A stretch of DNA of 64,000 nt from positions 248,001 to 312,000 of the forward strand of contig NZ_PIGG01000031.1 in assembly GCF_002924445.1 (NCBI RefSeq). Direction: 5' to 3'. A program made the translations under genes and the position numbers. Source of the DNA: Minwuia thermotolerans. Its GTDB lineage: Bacteria; Pseudomonadota; Alphaproteobacteria; Minwuiales; Minwuiaceae. Positions 44,666 to 55,863 of the stretch are shown here, in pieces. Positions within the stretch are counted from its first letter, which is position 1. Every line of letters begins with the position of its first letter. The notes beneath the pieces are model-generated. The model was not told where the DNA came from. It searched no databases and saw only the letters and a list, made by a program, of their open reading frames with translations.

Positions 44666-45898
44666 ATGCATCTCGCCAGAACCGGACCATGGAAGCTCCG
44701 CGCCATCGCAGCAGGTATCGCCGCCGCCACACTCTGGCCGGCCGCCACAAATGCCGCCGAGGACCTTGCCGGCGCGGTCGACGCAGTGATCGAGCGGTGG
44801 ATCGCGTCAGAGCGAATCGCCGGTGTGGTGGCGCTGGCCGCCCGCGACGGCGAAACCGTGTATCGCCGCGCCGCCGGCTGGGCCGACCGCGAGGCCGCGA
44901 CGCCGGTGCGCGAGGACACGATCTTTCGCCTCGCCTCCATGTCGAAGCTGATCGTCGCAGTGACGGCGATGGCCATGATCGACCGGGAGAAGCTCGCGCT
45001 CCAGGACACGGTCGCGCAGTGGTTGCCCTGGTTCCGTCCCGCCTTGCCCGACGGACGCCGCCCGGCGATCACGGTCCGGCATCTGCTCACCCACACCTCG
45101 GGCCTCGCCTACGGCTTCCTCGAACCAGGCGGGAACCCCTATGAGCAACTGCAGGTGCCCCAAGGCCTGGAGGTCTGGCAAGGCCATCTGGAATCGGCAC
45201 TGCGGAGATTGGTGGAGGCGCCGCTGCTGCACGAGCCGGGGACTGCGTGGCGCTACTCGCTGTCGACGGACGTGCTCGGCGCGGTCGTCGAGAAGGCTGC
45301 GGGCATGCCGCTGCCGGAAGTGGTAGCGCGCTACGTTACCGGCCCCCTTGGCATGTCAGACACTGCCTTCCATGTCGTCGATCCCGTTCGCCTGGCGGTC
45401 CCCTATCGGGACGGCCCCGGGCGCGCGGAGCGCATGGCGGACGGCGGCGACACCATCCCGCTGGGCGACGGCATCGCGTTTGCGCCGGCGCGGGCTCTGG
45501 ACCCGAACGCCTATCCTTCCGGCGGGGCCAGCATGAACGGGACAGCGGGCGACTACCTGATCCTTCTGGAGACGCTGCGGCGCGGGGGCGGGCCGATCCT
45601 GAGCGAGACCTCGGCGCGGCTGCTGTCAACGCATGCCATCGGTGAGCTCAGGGCGTGGACCGAAGGCGAAGGCTGGGGCCACGGGCTCGGCGCGGCAGTA
45701 TTGCTCGACCCGGAGGCCGCGGAGACGCCGCAGAATCCCGGCACATGGCAGTGGGGTGGCGTGCTCGGCGGCCACTGGTTCGTCGACCCGGTGGCGAAGC
45801 TTTCGGTCGTGGTGCTGACCAACACCTCGACGGCCGGCGTCATCGGCGACTTTCCCGCCGAGATCCGCGAAGCCCTCTACGGGGCGGGTCGCAATTGA
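44666..45898 (+). CDS. Serine hydrolase of the beta-lactamase/esterase fold
   Basis: This 410-residue exported enzyme has a signal peptide (MHLARTGPWKLRAIAAGIAA, to about residue 30). The catalytic SxxK is Ser91-Met-Ser-Lys94 (RLASMSKLI), and the second motif YSL lies in AWRYSLSTDVLG. The KTG-box position is replaced by HWFVDP in GGVLGGHWFVDPVAKLS. Without KTG it resembles esterases and penicillin-binding-like hydrolases (class C family VIII) more than true beta-lactamases. Its neighbour, a divergent GlxA-type regulator, may induce it. Confidence 0.88.
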   Translation: MHLARTGPWKLRAIAAGIAAATLWPAATNAAEDLAGAVDAVIERWIASERIAGVVALAARDGETVYRRAAGWADREAATPVREDTIFRLASMSKLIVAVTAMAMIDREKLALQDTVAQWLPWFRPALPDGRRPAITVRHLLTHTSGLAYGFLEPGGNPYEQLQVPQGLEVWQGHLESALRRLVEAPLLHEPGTAWRYSLSTDVLGAVVEKAAGMPLPEVVARYVTGPLGMSDTAFHVVDPVRLAVPYRDGPGRAERMADGGDTIPLGDGIAFAPARALDPNAYPSGGASMNGTAGDYLILLETLRRGGGPILSETSARLLSTHAIGELRAWTEGEGWGHGLGAAVLLDPEAAETPQNPGTWQWGGVLGGHWFVDPVAKLSVVVLTNTSTAGVIGDFPAEIREALYGAGRN

Positions 45899-45922
45899 TC
45901 CGGAGCCCGAAATCGCCCGGCG

Positions 45923-47470
45923 CTACTCCCACTCAATGGTGCCGGGCGGTTTCGAGGTGACGTCGTAGACGACGCGGTTGACGCCGCGCACCTCGTTGAT
46001 GATCCGCGTGGCCGTCTGGGCCAGGAAGTCGTGGGGGAACTGGAAGAAGTCGGCGGTCATGCCGTCGGTCGACGTCACCGCGCGGAGCGCCAGCACGTGG
46101 TCGTAGGTACGCTCGTCGCCCATCACGCCCACGGTCTGGACCGGCAGCAGCACGGCGAAGGCCTGCCAGATCTCGTCGTAGAAGCCGGCCTTGCGGATCT
46201 CGTCGAGATAGATCGCGTCCGCCTTGCGCAGCGTGTCCGCGCGGTCCTTGCTGACCTCGCCCGGAATGCGGATGGCGAGACCCGGCCCGGGAAAGGGATG
46301 GCGGCCGACGAAGCCTTCGGGCAGGCCGAGTTCGCGGCCCAGGCGGCGCACCTCGTCCTTGAACAGCTCGCGCAGCGGCTCCACCAGCTTCATGTTCATG
46401 CGCTCGGGCAGGCCGCCGACATTGTGGTGCGACTTGATGGTGACGCTGGGGCCGCCGGAGAAGGAGACGCTCTCGATCACGTCCGGATAGAGGGTGCCCT
46501 GGGCCAGGAAATCGGCGCCGCCGACCTTCTTCGCCTCGGCCTCGAAGACATCGATGAACAGCTTGCCGATGGCCTTGCGCTTCTGTTCCGGGTCGGTCAC
46601 GCCGGCCAGCGCTGTCATGAACTGGTCTTCCGCCTCAACGTGGACCAGCGGGATGTTGTAGTGGTCGCGGAACAGGCCGACGACCTCCTCGGCCTCGCCC
46701 TGGCGCATCAGGCCGGTGTCGACGAAGACGCAGGTGAGCTGCTCGCCCACCGCCTCGTGCACCAATACCGCGGTGACCGCCGAATCGACGCCCCCCGACA
46801 GCCCGCAGATCACCCGGCCCTGGCCGACCTGTTCGCGGATGCGCCGGATCTCGGTCTCGCGGAAGGCAGCCATGGTCCAGTCGCCGACGCAGCCGCAGAC
46901 GCGGGCGCAGAAATTGCGTAGCAGCGCCGCCCCGTCGGGGGTGTGCATGACTTCCGGGTGGAACTGCACGCCATAGCGGCGGTTCTCGTCGTCGGCGATG
47001 GCGGCGAAGGGCGCATTGGCGGAGCGGCCGACCACACGGAAGCCGGGCGGCAGGGCGCTGACCGAATCGCCGTGGCTCATCCAGACCTGATAGCTGTTGC
47101 CCGCCGACCAGACGCCATCGAACAGGTCGCAGCCGTCGACGACCTCAAGCCGGGCGCGGCCGAATTCCTTGTGATCGCTCGGATCGACCTTGCCGCCGAG
47201 CTGCGCGGTCATGGTCTGCTGGCCATAGCAGATGCCGAGCAGCGGCAGCCCCGATTCGAGGATCGCCGGCGGCACGCGCGGCGTTTCCTCGAAGGTGACG
47301 CTGGCCGGCCCGCCGGAGAGGATCACCCCCTTCGGCCTCATGCGCTCCAGCGCCTCAGGCGAGCGGTCGAAGGGAACGATTTCGCTGTAGACGCCGGCTT
47401 CCCGGACGCGGCGCGCGATGAGCTGCGTCACCTGCGATCCGAAGTCGACGATCAGAATGCTGTCGGTCAT
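45923..47470 (-). CDS. guaA: GMP synthase (glutamine-hydrolysing)
   Basis: GuaA converts XMP to GMP, the last step of guanylate synthesis. The 515-residue protein has the class I glutamine amidotransferase domain (LGICYGQQ nucleophile Cys, VQFHPEV His), the ATP pyrophosphatase P-loop LSGGVDSA, and the C-terminal dimerisation domain ending [11 protein letters not shown]. guaB lies 2 kb upstream on the same strand, with rsmB and a TPR gene between them. Confidence 0.98.
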   Translation of the reverse strand: MTDSILIVDFGSQVTQLIARRVREAGVYSEIVPFDRSPEALERMRPKGVILSGGPASVTFEETPRVPPAILESGLPLLGICYGQQTMTAQLGGKVDPSDHKEFGRARLEVVDGCDLFDGVWSAGNSYQVWMSHGDSVSALPPGFRVVGRSANAPFAAIADDENRRYGVQFHPEVMHTPDGAALLRNFCARVCGCVGDWTMAAFRETEIRRIREQVGQGRVICGLSGGVDSAVTAVLVHEAVGEQLTCVFVDTGLMRQGEAEEVVGLFRDHYNIPLVHVEAEDQFMTALAGVTDPEQKRKAIGKLFIDVFEAEAKKVGGADFLAQGTLYPDVIESVSFSGGPSVTIKSHHNVGGLPERMNMKLVEPLRELFKDEVRRLGRELGLPEGFVGRHPFPGPGLAIRIPGEVSKDRADTLRKADAIYLDEIRKAGFYDEIWQAFAVLLPVQTVGVMGDERTYDHVLALRAVTSTDGMTADFFQFPHDFLAQTATRIINEVRGVNRVVYDVTSKPPGTIEWE

Positions 47471-47543
47471 GGCCGCCCGCCCGTGGAGGAAAGCCCCCGT
47501 CTAGCGGGGCGGCCATGACTTGTCCAGCAGGCGGACTACCGCC

Positions 47544-48044
47544 TCAGCTCGAGCCCTTGGCGCGGGAAACTGCGTCCTTGAGCGAGGTGTATTCGGCGCA
47601 GCCGAAGGTGCAGATCGAATCGAGCGCCGCCAGGTGCTTCTCCGCCTCGGCGACATTGCCCATCTCCAGATGCGCCTGGCCGATATACTCGTGTGCGCCC
47701 TTGTGCTCGGGGTTCAGGTCCAGAGCCACCTTGTAGGCGTCCAGCGCGCCCTGGTAGTCGCCCGACTTGCGGCGGGCGTAGCCCAGGTAGTTGTAGGCGT
47801 CGGCGTTGTCGGGATCGGCGTTGATCGCCTTGCCCATGTAGACGATGGCGTTGCTCCAGTCCTGCGCCTCCACGGCGGCGACGCCGCGCTCGTAGAAGCC
47901 CGGCTCCTTCACCACGCTCTTCTCCGGTTTCGACGAACTGGACGAATCGTCCGAACTCGAGCCCATGGCGCCCGCCGCCACCGGCGCGAAGGCCACCGAA
48001 GCCACCGCGAGGGCCGCGGCCAGGCCACGAATCTGATGCAGCAT
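47544..48044 (-). CDS. Periplasmic TPR-repeat protein
   Basis: This 166-residue exported protein has a signal peptide (MLHQIRGLAAALAVASVAFA...), a Ser-rich linker (SSSDDSSSSSKPEK), then two to three tetratricopeptide repeats (from about residues 55 to 130). GAHEYIGQAHLEMGNVAEAE is the clearest. A Cys pair near the end (SICTFGCAEY) is characteristic of this small alphaproteobacterial family. Its partner is unknown. It sits between rsmB and guaA on the minus strand. Confidence 0.85.
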   Translation of the reverse strand: MLHQIRGLAAALAVASVAFAPVAAGAMGSSSDDSSSSSKPEKSVVKEPGFYERGVAAVEAQDWSNAIVYMGKAINADPDNADAYNYLGYARRKSGDYQGALDAYKVALDLNPEHKGAHEYIGQAHLEMGNVAEAEKHLAALDSICTFGCAEYTSLKDAVSRAKGSS

Positions 48045-48092
48045 TCCGAAACTCCCGATCTGTCTCTGTTGCCGTGCCGAGCCTGCCGAACC

Positions 48093-49382
48093 TTAGCTCA
48101 ATCCCCGCGTCATGACAGCGGCAAAAAAGCCGTCGACACCGTGTTTCAGCGGCGTCAGACGCAGGAAGTCATGCGCTCCGTCCGCGTCCGGCAGGTCCGT
48201 CACTCCGGCGGCCGCGGCGGCTTCCCGCCAGGGCGTGACCGAAAAGTCGGCGTGACGGACAAGAAAATCTGTGACCGGCTTCTCATTCTCGGCGGCCAGG
48301 AACGAACACGTGATGTAGACCAGCCGGCCGCCCGGCTTCACCAGATCGGCCGCGGCGTCGAGCATCGCGCCCTGGCGCACGGCGTTGCGCGCCAGCCCTT
48401 CCGCCGTCATCCGCCAGCGCAGTTCCGGCTGACGCCGCCAGGTGCCGCTGCCGGAACAGGGCGCATCCACCAGCACGGCGTCCATGCGGCCCCGCCAGTC
48501 GTCGGGCCAGCCCGCCTCCGCCGGCTGACGCCGCGTCTGGATGTTGCGCACGCCGGCGCGTTCGGCCCGGGCCGCCAGACGCCTCAGTCGCCCCGCATCG
48601 ACATCGATGGCGAAGATCTGTCCGCGGTTGTCCATGTCGGCGGCCATGGCCAGGGCCTTGCCGCCGGCGCCGGCGCAGATGTCCGCGATCCATTGACCCT
48701 GCCGCGCGCCGGTCAGTTGGGCGACGAACTGGCTGCCGGCGTCCTGGATTTCGAACAGTCCCTGTCCGAACGCCCGGCTCTGGTCCGCCCGGCCATCGGC
48801 GGTCAGGCGCAACGCATGGGGAGCCAGCGCAATGGGCTCCGTGGCGAAGCCCTCCTCGGCCAGCATCCCGGCCAGGCGATCGCGATCGGTCTTCAGCGTG
48901 TTGGCCCTGAGATCGGTCGCAGCCCGGCCCTCGCAGAGCGCGCGCAGTTCGGCTTCATGCGAGGCTCCGAGACTCTCTGCGATCTCCCCTTCCAGCCAGG
49001 CCGGGTAGTTGAGCCGCGCCCAGGCCGGCGCCGTCTCCATGGCGCAGAGGACGGCCGCCGAAAGCGCCTCACGCTCCGCCTCGTCGGGCAACTCGGGACC
49101 ATGGGGGCCTTCGGCAAGGCCCGGACCATGCTCGAGTGTCGTCAGAAAAAAGACCCGCAATCTGTTGTCACAGCGGCATTTCGCCTTCGACAGACGCCAG
49201 TCGAGTTCGCCGCGGCGGCGCAGGACGCCATAAACGGTCGCGCCGATGGCGCGGCGGTCGCCGGACCCGGCGTAGCGCCGCTCCCGGAAATAGCCGCGCA
49301 TCAGGTCCTCGAGAGAACTCTGCGCGGTTTCCAGCCGGTCGAGGATCTCGATCGCGGCCTCGAGACGGGCCTCCGGCCTCAT
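48093..49382 (-). CDS. rsmB: RsmB-type 16S rRNA (cytosine-C5) methyltransferase
   Basis: This m5C rRNA methyltransferase is 429 residues long. The SAM-binding motif is DICAGAGGKALAMAADM, the first cysteine lies in DAPCSGSGTWRRQPE (motif IV), and the catalytic Cys lies in YITCSFLAAENE (motif VI). The N-terminal helical NusB-like part is shortened relative to Escherichia coli RsmB, so it may be the RsmB/NOP family variant common in alphaproteobacteria. The ATG at 49382 gives MRPEARLEAAIEIL. It is 22 bases from the guaB stop. Confidence 0.88.
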   Translation of the reverse strand: MRPEARLEAAIEILDRLETAQSSLEDLMRGYFRERRYAGSGDRRAIGATVYGVLRRRGELDWRLSKAKCRCDNRLRVFFLTTLEHGPGLAEGPHGPELPDEAEREALSAAVLCAMETAPAWARLNYPAWLEGEIAESLGASHEAELRALCEGRAATDLRANTLKTDRDRLAGMLAEEGFATEPIALAPHALRLTADGRADQSRAFGQGLFEIQDAGSQFVAQLTGARQGQWIADICAGAGGKALAMAADMDNRGQIFAIDVDAGRLRRLAARAERAGVRNIQTRRQPAEAGWPDDWRGRMDAVLVDAPCSGSGTWRRQPELRWRMTAEGLARNAVRQGAMLDAAADLVKPGGRLVYITCSFLAAENEKPVTDFLVRHADFSVTPWREAAAAAGVTDLPDADGAHDFLRLTPLKHGVDGFFAAVMTRGLS

Positions 49383-49404
49383 GCCGTCATTCCGGACAAC
49401 GGGC

Positions 49405-51637
<2,233 letters not shown>

Positions 51638-51752
51638 GGTCGGTTCTCCTCGGTAACTCCCGCGGGGCGGATGTTCGTCTCCCGCCGCCGACGGATCAAG
51701 ACCCGCCGCGGCGGGTCGGCTTCCCGCCCTGCGCAGGTCCGCTCGGCGTGGG

Positions 51753-52454
51753 CTATGGCTGCTCCGCGTCATCGCCGCCCCGGAACCCCGTGGCAACCAT
51801 GTAGCTCTCCGCAGACCCCTTGCGGCTGGCATCGGGCTTGGCGAAACGGACCTGCCGGAAGTCGCGCTTGACCCGGTTCAGGAAGTCGTTCTCGCCGCCG
51901 CCCTGCAGCAGCTTGACCGCGAACGCCCCGCCGGGTTTCAGCACCTGCGAGGCGAAATCGAGCGCCAGTTCGGCCATCGCCATGATGCGCAGATGGTCGG
52001 TCTGGCGGTGCCCCGTGGCCGGCTGCGCCATGTCCGACAGGACCACGTCCGCCGGCCCGCCAAGGCGTTCGCGGACCTTCGCATCGGCGTCGGTCTCGGT
52101 GAAGTCGAGCTGCATGACCTCGACGCCGGGGATGGGCTCCATCTCCAGGATGTCGACGGCCAGAACATATCCGCCCTCGCCCGCCGCCGCGGCGGCGACC
52201 TGCGACCAGCCGCCCGGCGCGGCGCCCAGATCGACGATCCGACCGCCCTTCCGCAGCAGGCCGAACTTCTCGTCGATCTGCAACAGCTTGAAGGCCGCGC
52301 GGGAGCGCCAGCCCTGGGCCTTCGCCTCGGCGACATAGGGGTCGTTGAGCTGCCGCTCCAGCCACCGGGTCGACGACAGCTTGCGGCCGCGCGCCGTCTT
52401 CACCTTTTCGGTCAGCCGGCGGGAGCCGCCGCCGGGTCCGGGTTTCCTGGCCAT
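51753..52454 (-). CDS. rlmE: 23S rRNA (uridine-2'-O) methyltransferase RlmE (FtsJ)
   Basis: RlmE methylates U2552 of 23S rRNA. The 233-residue protein has the SAM motif IVDLGAAPGGWSQVAAA, a K-D-K-E catalytic set in the region from SRAAFKLLQIDEKF (first Lys) to LSDMAQPATGHRQTDH (Asp) and FAVKLLQGGGE (second Lys), and a Gly/Arg-rich basic N-terminus (MARKPGPGGGSRRLTEK). It starts nine bases after the ppx stop, so the two are in one operon. Confidence 0.96.
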   Translation of the reverse strand: MARKPGPGGGSRRLTEKVKTARGRKLSSTRWLERQLNDPYVAEAKAQGWRSRAAFKLLQIDEKFGLLRKGGRIVDLGAAPGGWSQVAAAAAGEGGYVLAVDILEMEPIPGVEVMQLDFTETDADAKVRERLGGPADVVLSDMAQPATGHRQTDHLRIMAMAELALDFASQVLKPGGAFAVKLLQGGGENDFLNRVKRDFRQVRFAKPDASRKGSAESYMVATGFRGGDDAEQP

Positions 52455-52463
52455 TCGCCCCTC

Positions 52464-53450
52464 CTAGTCGCCGGCCGCGAGCAGGGGCGCGTCGGCGTTC
52501 ATCAGTTCCAGGAGGATGCCTTCCCTGAGGCCCCGGTCGGCGACGGTGATTTCCTGCACCGGCCAGAGGTTGAGGATCGCCTGCAGGATGGCGCAGCCGC
52601 CGACCACCAGGTCGGCCCGCCCCGCCCCCACACAGGGATGGGCCGCGCGCTCCTTCAAGGTCAGCCTGCGGAGATGGTCGGAGATTTCGGTCATCCGCGC
52701 CGCCGGCATGGTCAGCCCGTCCACTGCCGTGCGGTCATAGCGTACGAGATCGAGGAACACGCCGGCGAGCGTGGTGACCGTGCCGGAGGTCCCGAGCAGC
52801 CGGAACGGCCGGTCCATGGCTGCCCGGGTCTCGATCTGGAAGTCCATGATGGCCTCCTCCGAGGCCGCGACCATGCGCCGGTAGGTGTCGTCATCGACGT
52901 CCACACCGCCGAAGCGCTCGGCGAAATTGACCACGCCGATGGGGAAGGAGGCGTAGCGCACCAGATGATGCTCTCCGCCGCCGAAGGGCTCGGCGAGCGC
53001 CAGTTCCGTGCTGCCGCCGCCGATATCGAAGACCAGGGTTGGCTCGGACTGACCGAGCAGCAGCGACTTGCAGCCCGCCAGCGCCAGCGCCGCCTCCTCG
53101 GCGGCGTCGATGATCTCCAGCCTGAGCCCGGTCTCCCGCTTGACCCGCGCGATGAACTCGCCGGCGTTGTCGGCGCTCCGGCAGGCGGCGGTGGCGACGC
53201 AGCGCACATCCCAGCAATGGTGGCGGGCGATCTTGTCGGCGCAGACCTTCAGCGCCTCGATGGTGCGCGCCATGGCCGGTTCCCCTAGACGGCGGCTCTC
53301 GCCCACGCCCTCGCCGAGACGGACGATCCGCGAATAGGCGTCGGTCACCCGGAAGCCGTCGCCATCCGGCCGCGCAATCAGCAGACGGCAGTTGTTGGTG
53401 CCCAGGTCGATGGCGGCGTAGCTGCGCCGCCGCAGACGATCGTGCACCAC
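52464..53450 (-). CDS. Ppx/GppA phosphatase family protein
   Basis: This is an exopolyphosphatase / guanosine pentaphosphate phosphatase-type ASKHA enzyme of 328 residues. It has the phosphate-1 loop YAAIDLGTNNCRLLI and the phosphate-2 loop FDIGGGSTEL. It lacks the long C-terminal HD-like domain of full-length Ppx, as in the short alphaproteobacterial form. With PPK2 at 35 kb, it may act in polyphosphate or (p)ppGpp turnover; this is a family-level inference. The gene pairs with rlmE, which is conserved in many alphaproteobacteria. Confidence 0.93.
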   Translation of the reverse strand: MVHDRLRRRSYAAIDLGTNNCRLLIARPDGDGFRVTDAYSRIVRLGEGVGESRRLGEPAMARTIEALKVCADKIARHHCWDVRCVATAACRSADNAGEFIARVKRETGLRLEIIDAAEEAALALAGCKSLLLGQSEPTLVFDIGGGSTELALAEPFGGGEHHLVRYASFPIGVVNFAERFGGVDVDDDTYRRMVAASEEAIMDFQIETRAAMDRPFRLLGTSGTVTTLAGVFLDLVRYDRTAVDGLTMPAARMTEISDHLRRLTLKERAAHPCVGAGRADLVVGGCAILQAILNLWPVQEITVADRGLREGILLELMNADAPLLAAGD

Positions 53451-53637
53451 GCTGCCTCCACTCCTGTGTTACGGCGTCCGTTCGCGCCCGCGCAGCGCGA
53501 ACCGGGCGGGCTGGTTCAAGGGGCAGATTAGCAAGCCGGGCCGTGACTTGTTAAGGTGCAACCGGAACTTCCAACGTCCGGTTGACATCCACGGGCCGGC
53601 CCAATAGATAGTCGCCGCGCCCGCCGGGCGTATCCGC

Positions 53638-53711
53638 TGGGGGATCGTCTAATGGTAGGACAGCGGACTCTGACTCCGTCAATCTAGGTTCGAATCCTAG
53701 TCCCCCAGCCA
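53638..53711 (+). tRNA. tRNA-Gln (CTG)
   Basis: This is a 74-base plus-strand tRNA with encoded CCA. The acceptor stem is TGGGGGA/TCCCCCA, the anticodon loop CTCTGAC reads CTG, and the T arm is CTAGGTTCGAATCCTAG. A short mobile-looking and decayed patch follows directly, consistent with a tRNA as an integration site. No att repeat was seen. Confidence 0.95.
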
Positions 53712-53859
53712 GTTTCCTGCGCTTCCCCCATGTGCGACCACCCGGTCATTCAACGGTTTGTTTGCGCGCGATGCTGCAAGACCGGACTGGCGTTCCACTC
53801 GATTTTGTCCGAGCGTATTCCGCTCGCAGCCAGCCCGTTCCACGACGTCAGGCACATGA

Positions 53860-54597
53860 ATGGACACGGTCCTCCTGGAACTGTCCCGACTGCAGCGCGA
53901 GATTCAGGGCGCGCTCGCATCGTCGTTTCGCGAGGCGACCTCAGCTGACGACTGGACGCAGGGCACGCTCGTGCTCCTCCTTTCCATTGTCTTCGGCCTG
54001 GTCCACGCAGTCGGCCCTGGCCACGGCAAATCGATCCTGATGGCCTATTTCATCGCCGGCGACGCCCGCGTCCGGCAGGCATTCACCGGCAGCCTCAAGC
54101 TGATCGCAACTCATGTCGGTTCCGCCGTCATACTGGTACTGGCGGCCCTGACCATCGTCGACATTTCCTTCGGCTTCCGGCCTGCCGATTTTCCGCTCGT
54201 CCGCCAGATCAGCTATGGGGGGGTCGCCCTGGTAGGATTGTTCCTGCTCATTCAAGCCCTCCGCCCGCACCCCGCCCGGGCGCATGTGCACGGAGGACGG
54301 TTCCTGCCCTATCTGGCCGGCCTTTCGCCCTGTCCGCTGACGACCATCATCATGGTGGCGGCGAGCGGCACCGGCGCGGTCGCGTTCGGCGTTCTCGTCT
54401 CGATCGCCATGGCGCTGGGCATGGTTGCGACCGTTGGCGCATTCGCGCTCCTGGCGATCCTGGGGCGACGTTGGTTGATCGCCGCCTCGAGCCGCCACAT
54501 GTCCACCCTCATGAGGGCGGGCAGAGTGCTTCAGGTCCTCGGCGCCGGATGCGTGATGGCGCTGGGGTCGTTCCTGCTGCTGGCGGAGGTGACCTGA
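53860..54597 (+). CDS. Second NicO-family metal exporter (no His loop)
   Basis: This is a 245-residue membrane protein with six hydrophobic segments and the family signature HAVGPGHGKS at residues 49-58. It ends SFLLLAEVT. It lacks the long His-rich loop seen in the exporter at 37.5 kb. The start at 53860 (MDTVLLELSRLQREIQG) follows no strong ribosome site. It is the only clearly intact gene in the patch from 53.7 to 55.9 kb and may act with the His-rich reading frame that follows. Confidence 0.85.
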   Translation: MDTVLLELSRLQREIQGALASSFREATSADDWTQGTLVLLLSIVFGLVHAVGPGHGKSILMAYFIAGDARVRQAFTGSLKLIATHVGSAVILVLAALTIVDISFGFRPADFPLVRQISYGGVALVGLFLLIQALRPHPARAHVHGGRFLPYLAGLSPCPLTTIIMVAASGTGAVAFGVLVSIAMALGMVATVGAFALLAILGRRWLIAASSRHMSTLMRAGRVLQVLGAGCVMALGSFLLLAEVT

Positions 54598-54947
54598 TTG
54601 AGCCCTCCGGAGACCACGCTTTCCCCCTTCGCGCACCCCGTCTACCGGCGGCTCTTCGCCGCTCAGGTGACCGCGCTGCTCGCGCTCCACATGGCCGTGG
54701 CGGCCGCGCTCGGGTTGGGCTGGTTCGCGCCGGGTTACGCGGCCCTGCTATTCCTCTGGATCCGGTCGTACTCCGCCACGAGCACGAAGCGATGCGGCAC
54801 GAACATCTCCACGTGCACGACCAGCATCACCAGCATCCGCACGAAGGTTGGGAAGGTCCGGAGCCGCACCGCCATCCGCACAGGCACGCCGGCGGTCAGC
54901 ACACCCACGCTTTCGTCATCGACATGCATCACGATCGCTGGCCGTAG
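54598..54947 (+). pseudogene. Broken His-rich gene: MFS-like N-terminus and metal-binding C-terminus in different frames
   Basis: The frame starting at TTG 54598 (MSPPETTLSPFAHPVYRRLFAAQ...) begins like the N-terminus of an MFS transporter and is hydrophobic to about residue 55 (YAALLFL). After that its composition becomes Ser/Thr-rich nonsense. In another frame, from about 54760 to 54947, runs a continuous His-rich sequence (VVLRHEHEAMRHEHLHVHDQ, then HHQHPHEG) ending FVIDMHHDRWP. This is typical of C-terminal metal-binding tails. A single frameshift near 54760 would join the two. Deletion of the MFS core is also possible, since the N-terminal part is so short. Confidence 0.6.
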
Positions 54948-54970
54948 GTTCAGGAAGGAAAAGTCCGCCC

Positions 54971-55624
54971 ATGCTGCCCTTCACGACCGACCAGTTCCTC
55001 GAGGTCTTCACCGCATAAAACCAGGCTATCTGGCCCACTCAGATCCTCACGGAAGCGCTTGGCCTGGCGATGACTGGATGCCTGTTCATCGGAAGCGGAA
55101 GGGCGCAACGGGCGGCGTTCGCGTTGCTCGGGGCGATGTGGCTGCTTATGGGCGTCGGCTACCACCTGACGTTCTTTGCGGAGATCAATCCTGCTGCGAA
55201 TCTGTTCGGCGCGCTGTTCATCCTCCAGGCGGTCCTGTTCGCCATCGAAGGCGCCTGGCGAGGCCGTATCAGCATGCGTCTCGAAGGCGGTTTCCGGGCC
55301 TGGCTCGCCGGCGCTCTGATCGCATATGCGCTGATCATCTACCCCTTGATCGGCCTGCTTGGCGCCCAGCCCTATCCGGAAACGCCCCTGTTCGGGGTTG
55401 CGCCCTGCCCGACGGTGATCTTCACCCTGGGACTGCTCATTCTGGCCGATCATCCGCAGCGCTGGATGCTGGCGACGATTCCTCTGGTCTGGAGCCTCAT
55501 AGGCGGGTCCGCGGCAGTGCTCCTTGAAGTGCCCCAAGACTTCGGGCTCGCCGCCGCCGGCATGTTTCTGGTCATCGCGATGCTAAGCGGCCGGCGATGC
55601 CGGCAGGACCACCCCGGCTCCTGA
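54971..55624 (+). pseudogene. DUF6064 family membrane protein with a premature stop at codon 16
   Basis: The full frame from ATG 54971 reads MLPFTTDQFLEVFTA, then TAA (55016-55018), then NQAIWPTQILTEALGLAM and continues intact to 55624 as a DUF6064 protein (seven or so membrane helices, with FGVAPCPTVIFTLGLLILA). Relatives have Tyr where the stop falls (AYN), so a TAY-to-TAA change broke it. An internal ATG at 55070 could give a shortened protein missing the first helix. Function of DUF6064 is unknown. Confidence 0.8.
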
Positions 55625-55671
55625 ACCTGGGCAGCAAGGCGTGCTCCCAGGATTCCGGCTTCGCGGAGGGA

Positions 55672-55815
55672 TCACGCACGGTACCCTAGGGACATCCCGA
55701 CTATCACGGCAACCACGCAGAAGATGATGTAGTACAGCCCCGATCGCGCCTCCGAACTCGCGGGCAGCCACTGGAAGGCAGGCTTGCGGCTCTCCTGCGG
55801 CTCGCGCTCGTACAC
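55672..55815 (-). CDS. Possible 47-residue tail-anchored peptide
   Basis: A minus-strand frame starts at GTG 55815 (MYEREPQESRKPAFQWLPAS) and ends with one membrane segment, LYYIIFCVVAVIVGMSLGYR. The upstream codons are open to the acyl-CoA dehydrogenase stop, so this may be a remnant of a longer protein or a gene with a lost start. No ribosome site is clear. It is 48 bases from the acyl-CoA dehydrogenase stop on the same strand. Confidence 0.35.
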   Translation of the reverse strand: MYEREPQESRKPAFQWLPASSEARSGLYYIIFCVVAVIVGMSLGYRA

Positions 55816-55863
55816 TGCCGTCTCGGCCGGCGTCGGCGAGCGGAACTGATCGTCGAGCGGCCG

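Noticed and set aside
44666-45898. Antibiotic-resistance beta-lactamase
   Set aside because: The SxxK is present but the KTG box is missing, and the fold is shared with esterases and peptidases, so resistance cannot be claimed.
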